A DNA stretch of 64,000 nucleotides from Streptomyces griseiscabiei (GCF_020010925.1 NZ_JAGJBZ010000001.1:248001-312000); one strand, 5' to 3'. Shown: positions 1 through 10,264, counted from the stretch's first letter. The notes: generated by a model from the sequence alone, not told the origin. Translations and numbers: made by a program.

Positions 1-638
1 ACGCTGATCCGCTCGACGGTCCTCTTCCACCGGTCGCGGACGAAGACGTCCGCACGGTCGTTGGTGTCCCCAGGAACCAGATCGCTCCTGCTCGAAGTGA
101 ACGCCACATAGCGGCCGTCGGCACTGATGGACGGCTCGTACGTCTGCGCCCACGCGGTCCCGGCCTCCACCAACACCTCCGTCCGGCCTGTCCGTCGATC
201 GTGGACGAAGACGTCCTGGGCGTCAGGGGTGTCGCCGGGCGCCAGGTTGCCGGCGTAGGAACCGAAGGCGATGTAGCGCCCGTTCGCGCTCAACGAGTAC
301 GTCGTGGATTCGTTGTCGGCCTGCGCGCCGTCGCCGGCCACGTTGACCCGCTCGACGGCGCCGGTCCGCAGATCCTTGACGAAGATGTCGGAAAATCCAT
401 TGCTGTCCCCGGCGACCAGATTGGTCGCCGAGGAATCGAATGCGACATATCTACCGTCGGCGCTGATCCCGCCCACGTCGGAGAAGTCATCGGCCTGCGA
501 GCCCTCGGCCGTGACGCTGACCCGCTCCGTTCGGGGCCGGTGCTCGTCACCGGCCGCCACCGCCGGGTTCCCAGGCAGCGTGGCCACACAGCTGCCGGCC
601 AGGACCACCGACACCGCGGCCCGTCTCAGACGACGCAT
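1..638 (-). CDS. Secreted TolB/PD40-type beta-propeller protein (C-terminal part outside window)
   Basis: Reading from the ATG at 638, a basic start (MRRLRR) leads into a hydrophobic signal peptide ending near AVAA. The mature part has at least three repeats of the pattern ISADGRYVAF..S..LV.GD...DVFV.D..T, the hallmark of PD40 (WD40-like) blades as in TolB-type propellers. A purine-rich ribosome site (GGAGGGGGAG) sits just before the start. Only about 212 codons are inside the window and the gene continues past base 1. Function is unknown; such propellers usually mediate protein contacts outside the membrane. Confidence 0.85.
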   Translation of the reverse strand, partial: MRRLRRAAVSVVLAGSCVATLPGNPAVAAGDEHRPRTERVSVTAEGSQADDFSDVGGISADGRYVAFDSSATNLVAGDSNGFSDIFVKDLRTGAVERVNVAGDGAQADNESTTYSLSANGRYIAFGSYAGNLAPGDTPDAQDVFVHDRRTGRTEVLVEAGTAWAQTYEPSISADGRYVAFTSSRSDLVPGDTNDRADVFVRDRWKRTVERIS

Positions 639-910
639 CGCTCCCCCTCCACAAGCTCCTCGGACCCTGGACGTTCGGGCCCGACAAAGCCAATAGCCAG
701 GACTGACCGCGGGCAACGGCGCGGGGGGACAAATCAGCCGCTCGCCCGACTGCCCATATCGCCGCATATCACCTCCCACGCCACCTGCGGACAGCAGCCG
801 GGAGTCGGCGACGCCTCCGGCCCTGAGGGGACATCCCCGACCACACGTCCGGGACGCGCCCCTCCTCACGCAGGACGCCCGGCGCCTGCCCGAGCGGATG
901 TCCTTGGACC
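639..910. other. Intergenic region between two divergent secreted-protein genes
   Basis: About 270 bases separate the propeller gene (minus strand) from the glycosidase gene (plus strand), so both promoters must lie here. I see no clear consensus promoter, palindrome or small gene. Long open frames cross it but look like shadows. Confidence 0.4.
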
Positions 911-3379
911 ATGGGACTGAACAGGCGTACGGCCATGCGGGCAGCCCTCTTGACGACGGTGGTGTCGGCGCTGGGACCGAACCGCAGGCACGCGCAGGGC
1001 ACTTCGGCCCTCCCCACGCTCACCGTCCAGGGCGAGGCGGCGGTCCGGACGAACATCCCGGTCGTACGCGACCGCCGCGCGTCGGGAGGCAGATACCTGG
1101 CCCTGGCGACGGGGAGGACGCCCGGGCCGCAGGGCTGGTACGCGACGTACGCCGTTCGGGCCCCGGAGGCGGGCGTCTACGCGCTGACCGCGATCGCCAC
1201 GGCGCCGGTGGAGGTACCGCACACGGAGGCGACCGCCTCGTACTTCCGACTCGCCCTCAACGAGGGCCCGTTCCGGGAGATCGCCCGCTCCCAGCCGTAC
1301 TGGTACGAGTCGAAGCCGGCGTGGGGCGACCTCTCCGAGCTGGACCTGGGAGTGCTCGAACTGCGGTGCGGCGAGAACACGTTGACGTTCCGGGTGACCG
1401 AGCCGACGGTGGTGGAGTCCGGGACGGCGTACGCGCTCGCGCTGGACCGCTTCACGTTGAAGCGGCGGACGGGGGTGCGGGTGCGGAGGGTGTCCGTGGG
1501 CGACGGAACGCTCAACACGTACCGGCACGGGGAACCGGCCCTCCTGACCCTCACACTCGACGGGCGTCCGGCCCGCCCGCTGCGTGTGCGGCACACCGTC
1601 GTCGACCACATCGGCAGGCGGGTCGCGGCAGGGGACTCGGCCGTCGCGGCCGGGGAGACGACGGTGAGGGCCGCACTCCCCCGACTCCCGCCCGGCAACT
1701 ACCGCGTGACGGTGTCCGCCGCCGACGACGGGAATGACGACGGGGACGACGTCGGCGGCGGTGACACCGAGGGCGTGACGGCCCACTTCGCGTGCCTGCC
1801 CGCCCGTCCCGCCGCGCCCGGTGACACCAACCGCTTCGGCGTCAACGTATGGGCCACCTCGCTGGTGCCGCCCTCCCGGGTCGACGCCTTCGCCGCCGCG
1901 ATGAAGGACATGGGCGCGGGCTGGACACGGGACGGCCGGTCCTGGCCCGCCACCGAGCCGACGCCGGGCGCGTACGACACGGCCCACCACGACCGGTTGA
2001 CGACGGCGATGCGCCGCCACGGTCTCTCCTCGCTGGAAGTCGTCTCGCCGGCCCCCGCATGGGCCATGACCGACGCGTCGCTGCCGCTCCCCGCGGACTT
2101 GCGGCACGCGTACCGCTACGCCCGCCGTATCGCCTCCCGCCACCCCGCGGCCGTCCAACTCTCCAACGAACCCGACGTGGACGTCACCAGCGGCACCGGC
2201 GACGCGCACGCGGCCTTCGTCAAGGCGGCCGCGCTGGGCGTCGCGGACACCCCCGACGCCCCTCTCGTCGTGCTGCCCGGCATCGCGCAGGCGGGCCACT
2301 TCCAGGATCTGATGCTGGCGAACGACGTGGTGCGGTACGCGGACGTGTGGGCGTTCCACGGCTACCCGGACCCGGCCGAACAGGACGAACCCGCCTTCCC
2401 CGGTGCCGCCGACGAGCAGCGGGACCTGGCCGTCCGGCAAGGGGCCGGTGACGTGCCGCGCTGGATGACGGAGTGCGGCGCGTTCCTCACCGTGCGGCCG
2501 GGCGTCGACCTCACTCCCGCCCAACAGGCCGTCCAGGCCCGCTATGCGGTCCGCTCGACGGTGGAGGGGCTGGCGGCGGGAAACGCCCGGCAGTTCTGGT
2601 TCGCGGGGCCGCCGCTGCACGACGACGGTGTGTACTTCGGGCTGCTGAGCCGGGAGTTCCAGCCGCTGCCCGCCTACAGCGCGTACGCGGCGCTGACGTC
2701 CCTGCTGGGCGAGGCACACTTCGCCGGCCCGGTGGACGGGCTGCCCGCCGGGGTGGCCGGGTTCGCGTTCGACTCGGGCCGGGGCGAGACGGTACGGGTG
2801 TTCTGGGCGGCGAAGCCGGTACGGGTGCCGGTCCCGGGGGCGCTCGTGTACGACGTCATGGGCGGGCTGCTGGCGACCGACGGCACGGTGACGGTGTCCC
2901 GCGACCCGGTCTACGCGGTGACGGCGACGGGGACGAGGGGTGGCGGCGCCCCGCAGATCGCTCCTCCCGCTCCCCCTCGTCCGGTCCGGCGCCGCCGGGC
3001 GCCCCTCTCCCCCGCCGAACACATCGTGCTGAGCCAGCGCCACGCCGCCCGGAACGCCGCCCCGAACAAGGACAACGGCGACGCCGAACCCCCGCTGGGC
3101 TACCGCCTGTCACGCCGTACCCGCATGTCCCTGGACGTCTACAACTTCACCGACACCACCCGGACCGTCACCGTGCGGGCCGAGCCCGCCGGGGGGTGGG
3201 CGGCGCGGGCAAAGGGCCCGGCGCGGTTGGAGGTGCCGGCGCAGGGCCGCAGGACACTGGAGTTCACGATCACGGCGGGCAGCGGGGTGGAACGCCGCAC
3301 GGACCACCGCCTGACGTTCACGGCCGCCCTCGACGGTGTCGCCGTACCGCCGTCGGTGTCCGTGGTCCAGCTGCGGTAG
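911..3379 (+). CDS. Secreted clan GH-A glycoside hydrolase-like protein, 822 aa
   Basis: The N-terminus (GLNRRTAMRAALL) has a twin-arginine-like pair and a hydrophobic stretch, so export, perhaps by Tat, is likely. Residues about 40-185 form a beta-rich domain like carbohydrate-binding modules. Residues about 300-640 look like a TIM barrel: SNEPDV supplies Glu420 after Asn419, as the acid/base of clan GH-A, and WMTECGAF supplies Glu521 as candidate nucleophile. The last 100 residues form a beta-sandwich like NEW3/galactosidase-associated domains. No strong ribosome site precedes this ATG, so the start is uncertain. The exact GH family and substrate are unknown. It converges on the alpha/beta hydrolase across a terminator. 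Confidence 0.8.
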   Translation: MGLNRRTAMRAALLTTVVSALGPNRRHAQGTSALPTLTVQGEAAVRTNIPVVRDRRASGGRYLALATGRTPGPQGWYATYAVRAPEAGVYALTAIATAPVEVPHTEATASYFRLALNEGPFREIARSQPYWYESKPAWGDLSELDLGVLELRCGENTLTFRVTEPTVVESGTAYALALDRFTLKRRTGVRVRRVSVGDGTLNTYRHGEPALLTLTLDGRPARPLRVRHTVVDHIGRRVAAGDSAVAAGETTVRAALPRLPPGNYRVTVSAADDGNDDGDDVGGGDTEGVTAHFACLPARPAAPGDTNRFGVNVWATSLVPPSRVDAFAAAMKDMGAGWTRDGRSWPATEPTPGAYDTAHHDRLTTAMRRHGLSSLEVVSPAPAWAMTDASLPLPADLRHAYRYARRIASRHPAAVQLSNEPDVDVTSGTGDAHAAFVKAAALGVADTPDAPLVVLPGIAQAGHFQDLMLANDVVRYADVWAFHGYPDPAEQDEPAFPGAADEQRDLAVRQGAGDVPRWMTECGAFLTVRPGVDLTPAQQAVQARYAVRSTVEGLAAGNARQFWFAGPPLHDDGVYFGLLSREFQPLPAYSAYAALTSLLGEAHFAGPVDGLPAGVAGFAFDSGRGETVRVFWAAKPVRVPVPGALVYDVMGGLLATDGTVTVSRDPVYAVTATGTRGGGAPQIAPPAPPRPVRRRRAPLSPAEHIVLSQRHAARNAAPNKDNGDAEPPLGYRLSRRTRMSLDVYNFTDTTRTVTVRAEPAGGWAARAKGPARLEVPAQGRRTLEFTITAGSGVERRTDHRLTFTAALDGVAVPPSVSVVQLR

Positions 3380-3402
3380 GCGCGGGCGCGGGACGCGACC
3401 TA

Positions 3403-3437
3403 CCCCCGTGGCCGGTCGAGTCCCGGGGCCACGGGGG
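3403..3437. terminator. Bidirectional hairpin terminator
   Basis: CCCCCGTGGCC (3403-3413) pairs perfectly with GGCCACGGGGG (3427-3437) around a 13-base loop. It lies between the 3' ends of two convergent genes, as expected of a shared terminator. Confidence 0.75.
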
Positions 3438-3453
3438 CGGGCGAGGGGAGGAT

Positions 3454-4164
3454 TCAGCGGGTGGCCTTGGCCGCCTGGACGATCGCGTCGGCCACGGTGT
3501 CGGGCTGGGAGATGGACACGGCGTGCGAGGCCTCGACGCGCACGATGTGCGATCCGGCGCGCTCGGCCATGAACTCCTGGGCCTGGCCGGGGATGGCGTG
3601 GTCCTGGGTGGCGACCACGGCCCACGAGGGCAGGGTGCGCCAGGCCGGGGTGCCGGACACCTTGTCCGTCAGGGCCTTCACCGTCACCGGGCGCTGGGTC
3701 ACCGCGAGGACGTCCGTGACCTCCGTGGGCAGGTCACCGGCGATCACGTCCTGGTAGTGCGCGGCCAGGACCCGCAGCTCCGGCTCACCCTCGTGCGCGA
3801 AGGAGAACGTGACGTCCGGGCCCATCTTGGCACCGGGGAAGTGCGAGGCCGCGTTCTCCAGGGCGCTCTCGCCCTCGTCGGGCTGGTAGGCGGCGACGTA
3901 GACCAGGGCCTCGACATTGGAGGCGTCACGGGCGGCACGGGTGATGATCGCGCCGGCGTAGGAGTGGCCGACCAGGACGACCGGGCCCTCGACAGCCCTG
4001 GTGACGGTCGCGACGTACGCGGCGTCCGACTCCAGGCCGCGCAGCTGGTTCGCCACGGCGACGGTGGTGTAGCCCTGCCCCTGGAGCCTGGCGACGACTC
4101 CCTTCCACATGCCGGAGTCGCCGAAGGCGCCGTGGACGAGAACGATGGTGGGGGTGGTGCTCAT
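3454..4164 (-). CDS. Alpha/beta hydrolase, 236 aa
   Basis: A soluble single-domain alpha/beta hydrolase. The oxyanion-side motif VHGAFGDSGMW is near the start; the nucleophile elbow is GHSYAG with Ser68; Asp188 (TQDHAIP) and His214 (ASHAVS) complete a plausible triad. Length is normal for the EstC/salicylate-esterase-like group. The natural substrate is unknown. It is transcribed divergently from the TetR gene that starts at 4306, and three operator-like sites lie between them, so the TetR protein probably controls it. Confidence 0.88.
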   Translation of the reverse strand: MSTTPTIVLVHGAFGDSGMWKGVVARLQGQGYTTVAVANQLRGLESDAAYVATVTRAVEGPVVLVGHSYAGAIITRAARDASNVEALVYVAAYQPDEGESALENAASHFPGAKMGPDVTFSFAHEGEPELRVLAAHYQDVIAGDLPTEVTDVLAVTQRPVTVKALTDKVSGTPAWRTLPSWAVVATQDHAIPGQAQEFMAERAGSHIVRVEASHAVSISQPDTVADAIVQAAKATR

Positions 4165-4198
4165 GGGTGGGGCCTCTCAGGAGTCTCGGGAGATAGAG

Positions 4199-4290
4199 AA
4201 CGATCGGTCTTTCTGCGAGAGAGACTAGTCGTTCTCCCTGGATGCCGCAAACGCCCCGAGGACGGGGGTCGAACGGAACGACTGGTCGTT
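4199..4290. promoter_or_regulatory. Three related operator copies in the hydrolase/tetR divergent region
   Basis: The best copy, AACGACTGGTCGTT (4277-4290), is a near-perfect inverted repeat AACGAC-TG-GTCGTT (the two centre bases break symmetry). Degenerate copies are AACGATCGGTCTTT (4199-4212) and AGAGACTAGTCGTT (4220-4233). All lie between the divergent starts at 4164 and 4306, the normal place for TetR autoregulation. Confidence 0.65.
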
Positions 4291-4305
4291 CTTTACGATG
4301 GAGGC

Positions 4306-4875
4306 ATGACGACCGCCTCGCCACTCCACCCCAAGGACCGGCTGCTGCGCACCGCCTCCCGCCTCTTCTACGCGGAGGGCATCCAGGCCGTGGGCATCGA
4401 CCGCCTGGTCACCGAGGCCAAGGTCACCCGGGCCACGTTCTACCGGCACTACCCCAGCAAGAACGACCTGGTCTCCGCCTATCTCACGACCACCGCTCAG
4501 GACATCCGCGGCGCGGTCGCGCGGGCCCGTGAAGGCAAGGCGCCGCGCGAGGCGATCCGCGCGGTCATGGCCGTCCTCGGCGACGCGACCCTCGAGGACG
4601 GCTTCCGCGGCTGCCAGTTCCTCAACGCCGCCGCCGAGTACCCCGACCGCACCCACCCCGTGCGCGCCGTCATCGACGACCAGCGCGGCTGGCTGTTCGG
4701 CGTGCTGCGCGACCTCGCGGCCGACATGGGGCACCACGACCCCGACCACGCCGCCCGCGTGCTCGTCCTCCTCCACGACGGCGCCTTCCAGGCCGCCGAA
4801 CTCGACAACGCCCAGGCCGTCCGGGAAACCCTGCGCCGCGCCGTCGACGAGGTCTTCCCCGCCCGGGACGCGTGA
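4306..4875 (+). CDS. TetR/AcrR-family transcriptional regulator, 189 aa
   Basis: The N-terminal helix-turn-helix is clear: LLRTASRLFYAEGIQAVGIDRLV followed by the recognition-helix pattern TRATFYRHYPSKNDLV (about residues 14-58). The rest is an all-helical ligand domain including FRGCQFLNAAAEYPD, typical of the group that often sits beside small hydrolases and dehydrogenases. The ATG is preceded by GGAGG. It is divergent from the alpha/beta hydrolase and probably represses both, through the palindromes at 4199-4290. Confidence 0.92.
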   Translation: MTTASPLHPKDRLLRTASRLFYAEGIQAVGIDRLVTEAKVTRATFYRHYPSKNDLVSAYLTTTAQDIRGAVARAREGKAPREAIRAVMAVLGDATLEDGFRGCQFLNAAAEYPDRTHPVRAVIDDQRGWLFGVLRDLAADMGHHDPDHAARVLVLLHDGAFQAAELDNAQAVRETLRRAVDEVFPARDA

Positions 4876-4914
4876 CAGCGGCTGCCGGAGGGCCCGCCCG
4901 CGCTCGCACCGTGG

Positions 4915-6351
4915 TCAGAGGGTCGCCCGCAGATGGCTGACCGTGACGAAGTGGTACCCGCGGGCGGTGAGGGTGCGCAGGATCTCGGGGACCGCGGCGA
5001 CCGAGGTCGGGTGGATGTCGTGCATCAGCACGACGTCGTTGCGCCGGGTCGTGTCGATGACGGTCCGGGCGACCTTGGCGGCGTCGCGGTACTTCCAGTC
5101 CTCGGTGTCCACGTCCCACAGCACGGGCGAGAGCGTGGTCGCGGCCTTCACCCGGGCGTTGACGGCGCCGTAGGGCGGGCGGAACAGGGTGGGGGCCGTG
5201 CCGGTGGCCGCCTTGATGGCGGCGCTGGTGCGGTTGAGCTGATGGGCGACCTGCTCCGCGGTCAGTCCGGTGAGATCGGGGTGGTTCCAGGAGTGGTTGC
5301 CGATCTCGTTCCCGGCGCGGGCGGCGGCCCGCACCAGGTCGGGGTGGGCGGCGACGTTCTGGCCGACGGTGAAGAAGGTGGCGCGCGCCTTGTACCGCGC
5401 CAGATACGTCAGCAGGGTCCCGGTCTCCGGGACGGCCGGTCCGTCGTCGAAGGTCAGCGCGACGCACTTGACCTTCGCGCAGTCGGTGTCGTCGTCACCG
5501 GAGGCGGTGTGGGTGGGCACGGCCGGCGTGGGGGTGTGCGTGGCGCCGAGGTCGAGCGAGCCGGCGGGCGTCACGGTCTGCCGCTGGGCGCGTTCGCCGA
5601 ACGCGGAGAGCCAGGGCGTGACCGTCTCGCGGGAGAGAACCACCAGGGAGGCCCCGGCGGCCGGGACGCCCACGTCGCCGCGGTCGAAGGCCACCCGCAG
5701 TCCGCCGGTGGCGGTGAACTCCATGTCGTCCAGCACGGCGGCACGGGTGGCCGGGTCGGCGAACGCGCTGTCGAGCGTGGCGTCGTCCATCCCCTCGTTC
5801 CCCTTGAGCCGGTTCTCGAGCGCGGTCAGGAAGGCGTCCCGGGAGGCGTCGGAGACGAGTCCGAGAGCCGTCCGGTAGGCGCCGGCCCCGCCGTCGTACC
5901 AGTACGTCGTGCTCGACAGCCCGGAACCGGCCGCGCTGGTGTCATGCGTGGTGAGCCGTACGCCGAGGACGTCGCCGGAGGCGACCAGGAAATGGTGGCT
6001 GATGTTGAACTCGGGGCCGTCCGTGCCGCCCGTGCACCCGGCCGAGCGGAACGTGGCCAGGCGCTCCTCCACGTACCTCTTCATCACGGCCGTCATCGCC
6101 TCGGCGCCCGGCACGTCCGGATAGCTCGTCGCGAACGCGCAGGACCTCTGCTCGCTGCTGTCGCCGACGATCCGCAGGCCCTTGATCTTCGACGGATCGA
6201 CGCCGTGCACGGGCGGGGCGGTGGAGGTGGATCCGGGCTTCGCCCCGGCCGACGCGGCGTCCGAGGTGCCGGAAGGTCCGGGTGAGCAGGCCGCCGTGAG
6301 GGCGAGCGCGCCGAGCAGGAGGAGTGACGGGAAGAGGGAGTGAGTGCGCAT
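4915..6351 (-). CDS. Polysaccharide deacetylase (NodB domain) lipoprotein, 478 aa
   Basis: The N-terminus is a lipoprotein signal with lipobox LTAAC at about residue 21. A middle domain of about 200 residues resembles DUF3298/RsiV-type domains found in front of deacetylases. The C-terminal NodB domain holds TFDDGP (metal Asp pair), HSWNHP (metal His pair), RPPYGA, DTEDWK and LMHDI, so the catalytic set is complete. It should remove acetyl groups from an N-acetylated glycan such as peptidoglycan or chitin at the cell surface. It follows the STAND gene on the same strand with a hairpin between them, so it is probably transcribed separately. Confidence 0.9.
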   Translation of the reverse strand: MRTHSLFPSLLLLGALALTAACSPGPSGTSDAASAGAKPGSTSTAPPVHGVDPSKIKGLRIVGDSSEQRSCAFATSYPDVPGAEAMTAVMKRYVEERLATFRSAGCTGGTDGPEFNISHHFLVASGDVLGVRLTTHDTSAAGSGLSSTTYWYDGGAGAYRTALGLVSDASRDAFLTALENRLKGNEGMDDATLDSAFADPATRAAVLDDMEFTATGGLRVAFDRGDVGVPAAGASLVVLSRETVTPWLSAFGERAQRQTVTPAGSLDLGATHTPTPAVPTHTASGDDDTDCAKVKCVALTFDDGPAVPETGTLLTYLARYKARATFFTVGQNVAAHPDLVRAAARAGNEIGNHSWNHPDLTGLTAEQVAHQLNRTSAAIKAATGTAPTLFRPPYGAVNARVKAATTLSPVLWDVDTEDWKYRDAAKVARTVIDTTRRNDVVLMHDIHPTSVAAVPEILRTLTARGYHFVTVSHLRATL

Positions 6352-6423
6352 GGGACCAGAACCTGGGTGAGGAGGAGGGCCGGCACCGCCGACGGGGTGC
6401 CGCGGTCGTTCTGGTCATGGACT

Positions 6424-6457
6424 GTGCGGGTCGGAGCCGTTTTTCAGCGACCCGCAC
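6424..6457 (-). terminator. Hairpin downstream of the STAND gene
   Basis: GTGCGGGTCG (6424-6433) pairs perfectly with CGACCCGCAC (6448-6457); the loop carries a run of five T on the plus strand. It lies 50 bases past the stop of the STAND/WD40 gene and before the deacetylase start. Confidence 0.6.
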
Positions 6458-6508
6458 GGCCACGGTGAAAAATCCGCACCGCCTGTGCGCCGAGCCCGGC
6501 CCCCGAAA

Positions 6509-9500
6509 TCACCGACCGCCCGGGCACAGTTCCTGGTACGGCGCGTCGGGGATGTAGGTCCGCCACTGCGCCGGGCTCAGTCCGCCGCGCGTCCGGGCGC
6601 AGACGGTGCGGACGGCCCGTTCCGGGTCGACGGACCGATGCCACAGCGGGACGTGGGGGCCGCTGGCGTAGAGCGTGCCGCCGTTCGCCGTGAAGGCGAG
6701 GGAGCGGATCTCGTCGCCGGGTGCGGGAAGGTCGGTTCCGAGGAGCTGACCCCCCGCGGTGTCCCACAGCCGCAGGGTTCCTTCGGTGCCGCCCACGGCC
6801 AGCGTGCCGCCGTCGGCGGAGAAGGCGAGCGCCCCCACGGCCTCGGGCGCGCCCCGGGAGACCGTGTCCGCGGTTCCGGTGAGCACGCCGTTGCGGTCGC
6901 GCAGGTCGCCGTCCCAGAAGGTGACGTGCCCGGAGTCGTCGCCGACGGCCAGCCGGGTGCCGTCGGGGCTGAACGCCAGGGCGGTCACCTTCCGTCCGTC
7001 GGCGAGCGCGCGCCCCGTGACCTTCGCCGAGCCCGGGTCGGCGTACCGGTCGTCGGAGCCCACGAGCAGTTTCCCGTCCGGCCGCGCGGCCAGCGTCGCA
7101 CCGGAGAGACCGCGTAGGGTGCCCGTCTTCCGGCGGGCCGGGACGTCCCACACCTCGGTCGCCGAGCCCTCCGCGGTGGCGCGGCCGACCAGCAGCGTTC
7201 GGCCGCCGGGGCCCAGGGCGAGCGCGGTCGCGGGGCGGTCGGCCGCGCCGGAGGTGCCGAGGACCGTACGTGCCCGGTGCGCCCGTACGTCCCACACGGT
7301 GAGGCACAGCCGCAGTGAGCCGCCCGTCGAGACGGTGTCGGCGACGGCCAGTGCGCGGCCGTCCGGGCTGAAGGCCAGGAGCGGGGCCTCCCCGCCGGGC
7401 ATGCCCCGCAGGGTGATCGGGCGTGCGTGAGCGAGGACGGTACCGGTGCGGGTGGAGAGCAGCTCGAAGCGGTAGCCGCTGCCGGAGCGGACGAGGGTGG
7501 CCAGCGTGGTGCCGTCCGGGCTGAGCAGGCCGACGTCGGCCGTGGTGCTGTGCCAGCGTGCGTCGAGCGAGTCGGTCGGGTCGAGGGTGTGGACGGTGGC
7601 ACCGTCGAGGTAACGAAGGAGACGCCGCCCGCCCGGGACCCAGGTCAGCCCGGCCGTGTCCGTCCCGGACAGCGGCTGGTGGAAGATCCGTGTGCCGCCG
7701 GTGGCCAGGCGCCATACGGCGAACTCGTGGCCGTCGGACGTGGCCAGGAACTCCCCGTCCGGGGAGAGGCGGGCCTCGGTGAACCCGGAGTCGTCGCCAC
7801 TGGCGAACTCGGCGAGCGTGCGCCCGCTGTGGACGTCCCAGATGACGGCCGTCGTGCCGTGGACGGCGGCGAGCCTGCCGCCGTCCGCGCTGAGGCTCAG
7901 CAGCCGGGTGCCGTCGTCCGCGCCGGAGGCGGTGCCGCACACTTTCGCGTCCGCCTTGTCCCAGGCTCCCGAAAGCCGCTCGCCGCGGGACGTGTCCCAC
8001 AGCCGGGGCGGGCCGTCGGCGGGGCAGAGGGCGAGGAGTCGGCCTCCGGTGCCCAGGGCCGCCGCGGTGAGGGGGCGTGTGAGGCCGGTGGTGAAGAGGG
8101 CCTTGCCGTCGGCCGTCCGGCGCAGCCGGACCGTGCCGGGCCCGGTCACCGGTCCGGTGAGATAGGCGCTCCCGTCGGGCGCGCTGTCCCACAGGGTCGC
8201 GCCGCCCAGTTCGGCGGCGGGAGCCGCCCGCGGCAGGCTCCACAGCCGCTCGGTGCCGTCCGGTCCGATGACGTCGAGGTGGCGGGCGCCAGGACCGGCG
8301 CCGACCACTTCGGTGCCGCCCGGCAGACGGTAGGTGGCCGTGATCCTGTGGTCGGTCATGTTCCGGACGACCACCGCGTCGCCGTCGACGCTCAGCAGGG
8401 TACGGCCGCCGTCGGTCAGGAAACGCCGGACGGCGCTGGCGGAGCGGGGGTCGGTGTAGGCGTCGCGTTCCGGCTGGGCCAGGGCGCCGAGCAGCGCCGA
8501 ACGGGACTCGGTGAGCGGGGCGATCCGCCAGGCCGCGACCCCGAGCAGGGCGGCGGTACGGGGATCGGTGGAGCGCAGCCCGTCGGCGGCCGTGGCCAGT
8601 CGGCGGGCGGCGGCCTTGGCGGCCTCCTCCTGGCTCGCCCTGTCGCGTTCCCAGGCGACCAGCGCGGCGACCAGAGCCAGCACGAGGACCACGGACAGCC
8701 CCACGGCGAGGGAACGCGTCCGCCGTACGGTGCGGTGCTCGGCCTGCCGCTCGGTGTCCCGGGCCGTGAGGGAGGCGCCGAGGAACCTCCGCTCGGCTGC
8801 GGTGAGGTCGTCGTCGTCCGGCTCACGGGCGAACAGCTCCTCGGCCCGCACCAGCCGTTCACCCCGGTACAGGGCGCCCGGATCGCGATCCAGCTCCTCC
8901 CAGCCGCGCGACGCCTCACCGAGCAGGCGCTGGGCGCGCAGCCGTACCCTGCCCTCCTCGATCCAGCCGGTCAGGCGCGGCCAGCCGATGATCAGCGCCT
9001 CGTGCGCGAGTTCCACCGTGTCGCCGTCCAGGGTGACCAGCCGCGCGGCGGCGAGGCTCTCCAGCACCTCTCGCGCGCCGGCGCCGAGTTCGGCCCGGGA
9101 TGCGGGGCGGCGGGTGTCGGCCGTGCCGTCGCCCGGGGAGATCAGCCGCAGCAGGACGCGCCGGGCGGTACGGCGCTGCTCCGGCGGCAGCGCGCCGTAC
9201 ACCTCCTCGGCGGTGGTCGCGATCGCGCCGGACACACCGCCCGTCTCCTCGTACGCCGCCAGGGTCAGCAACCGGCCGCGGCGCCGTCGCCAGGTCTCCA
9301 GCAGGGCGTGCGAGAGCATGGGCAGCGCGCCGGGCCGGTCGACGACCTCGTCGACGACGCGGGCGGTGAGCGCGCGTTCCACGTTCAGGCCGGCGCCGGC
9401 CGCCGGGCCGGTGATCGCCGCGCGCAGCTCGTCGCGGTCCATCGGCCCGACCAGCAGGCCGGCCCGGCACACGGCCTCGGCCAGGTCGCGGTGGTCGGCG

Positions 9501-10232
9501 CAGTGGCCGTAGAAATCGCCCCGGACCGCGATGACGACCCGCAGTCGGCTCTCCGGATCGCGGGCGGCGAGCAGCAGGTCGAGGAACCGGTCGCGTTCCT
9601 CGCGGTCCGGGCAGAGGGTGAACAGTTCCTCGAACTGGTCGACGATCACCCAGGTGTCCAGGTCGCCTCCGCGCGGTACGAGCGCCTTCTCATGGGTGCG
9701 CGCGGGCCGCTCCCCCCGGGGTGAGCACCCGGATCACGGCCGGCCGCCGACCGGCAGGCGCCCGCCGCAGGCTCGGGATCAACCCCGCCCGCAGCAGGGA
9801 CGACTTGCCGCTGCCGGACGCTCCGAACACCGCCGCGAACCGGTGCTCGCCCACCAGCTCCACCAGCTCGGAGACGAGCCCGTCCCGGCCGAAGAACAGT
9901 TCGCTGTCGTCCGCCTCGTAGCGGGACAGTCCCCGGTACGGCGGCCGCTCGTCCGGCGCGGGCGCCCGCAGCTCGGCGTCGGCCTCCCGTCGGCGCCGCT
10001 CCCACTCGTCGGGGTCGGCGTCCAGTGCCTCGGCGTACGCCCGCACCACCGGCGGGGACGGCAGCTGGTCACCGGCGGCGGCCTGGGACATGGCGGTGAT
10101 GGAGTATCCCGTGCGCGCGGCCATCTCCCGGTACGGCGGCTTCCCCGCCTTCTCACGGAGCTCCCGCAGCTCGTACGCGAACCGCTGCACCGGGCCCGCA
10201 CCGGGGTCGACCGGCTTCTCGCGTCGTCCCAC
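6509..10232 (-). pseudogene. XRE HTH - STAND NTPase - membrane segment - WD40 protein, broken by one frameshift
   Basis: Two adjoining frames make one familiar Streptomyces protein of about 1,240 aa. The first part (from 10232) has an XRE-like helix-turn-helix (YREMAARTGYSITAMSQ) and then RPPYRGLSRYE and Walker A GASGSGKSS. The second part begins with Walker B VIVDQFEEL, continues through the STAND helical region, one transmembrane helix (LAVGLSVVLVLALVAALVAW) and seven or more WD40 repeats (LAFSPDGTRLAV-type). The frames meet at a run of six C (9712-9717, plus strand); with one C fewer the reading would run LTPGERPARTHEKALVP straight into Walker B. This is either a sequencing or assembly error, or a real or variable inactivation. 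Such proteins are signal-transduction scaffolds or defence sensors of unknown trigger. Confidence 0.85.
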
Positions 10233-10264
10233 GGGTGGTGCCTTCCTGATGTCCGGGTCCGGCT

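Noticed and set aside
201..920. 239-codon plus-strand open frame
   Set aside because: It is the antisense of the propeller gene. The minus-strand frame has repeated PD40 motifs and a signal peptide; this one has no recognisable pattern.
866..3043. 725-codon minus-strand open frame
   Set aside because: Shadow of the GH-A gene: Arg/His/Gly-rich with no motifs, while the plus frame has catalytic Glu motifs.
7427..9724. 765-codon plus-strand open frame opposite the WD40 gene
   Set aside because: High-GC antisense shadow; the minus strand shows clear WD40 repeats and STAND motifs.
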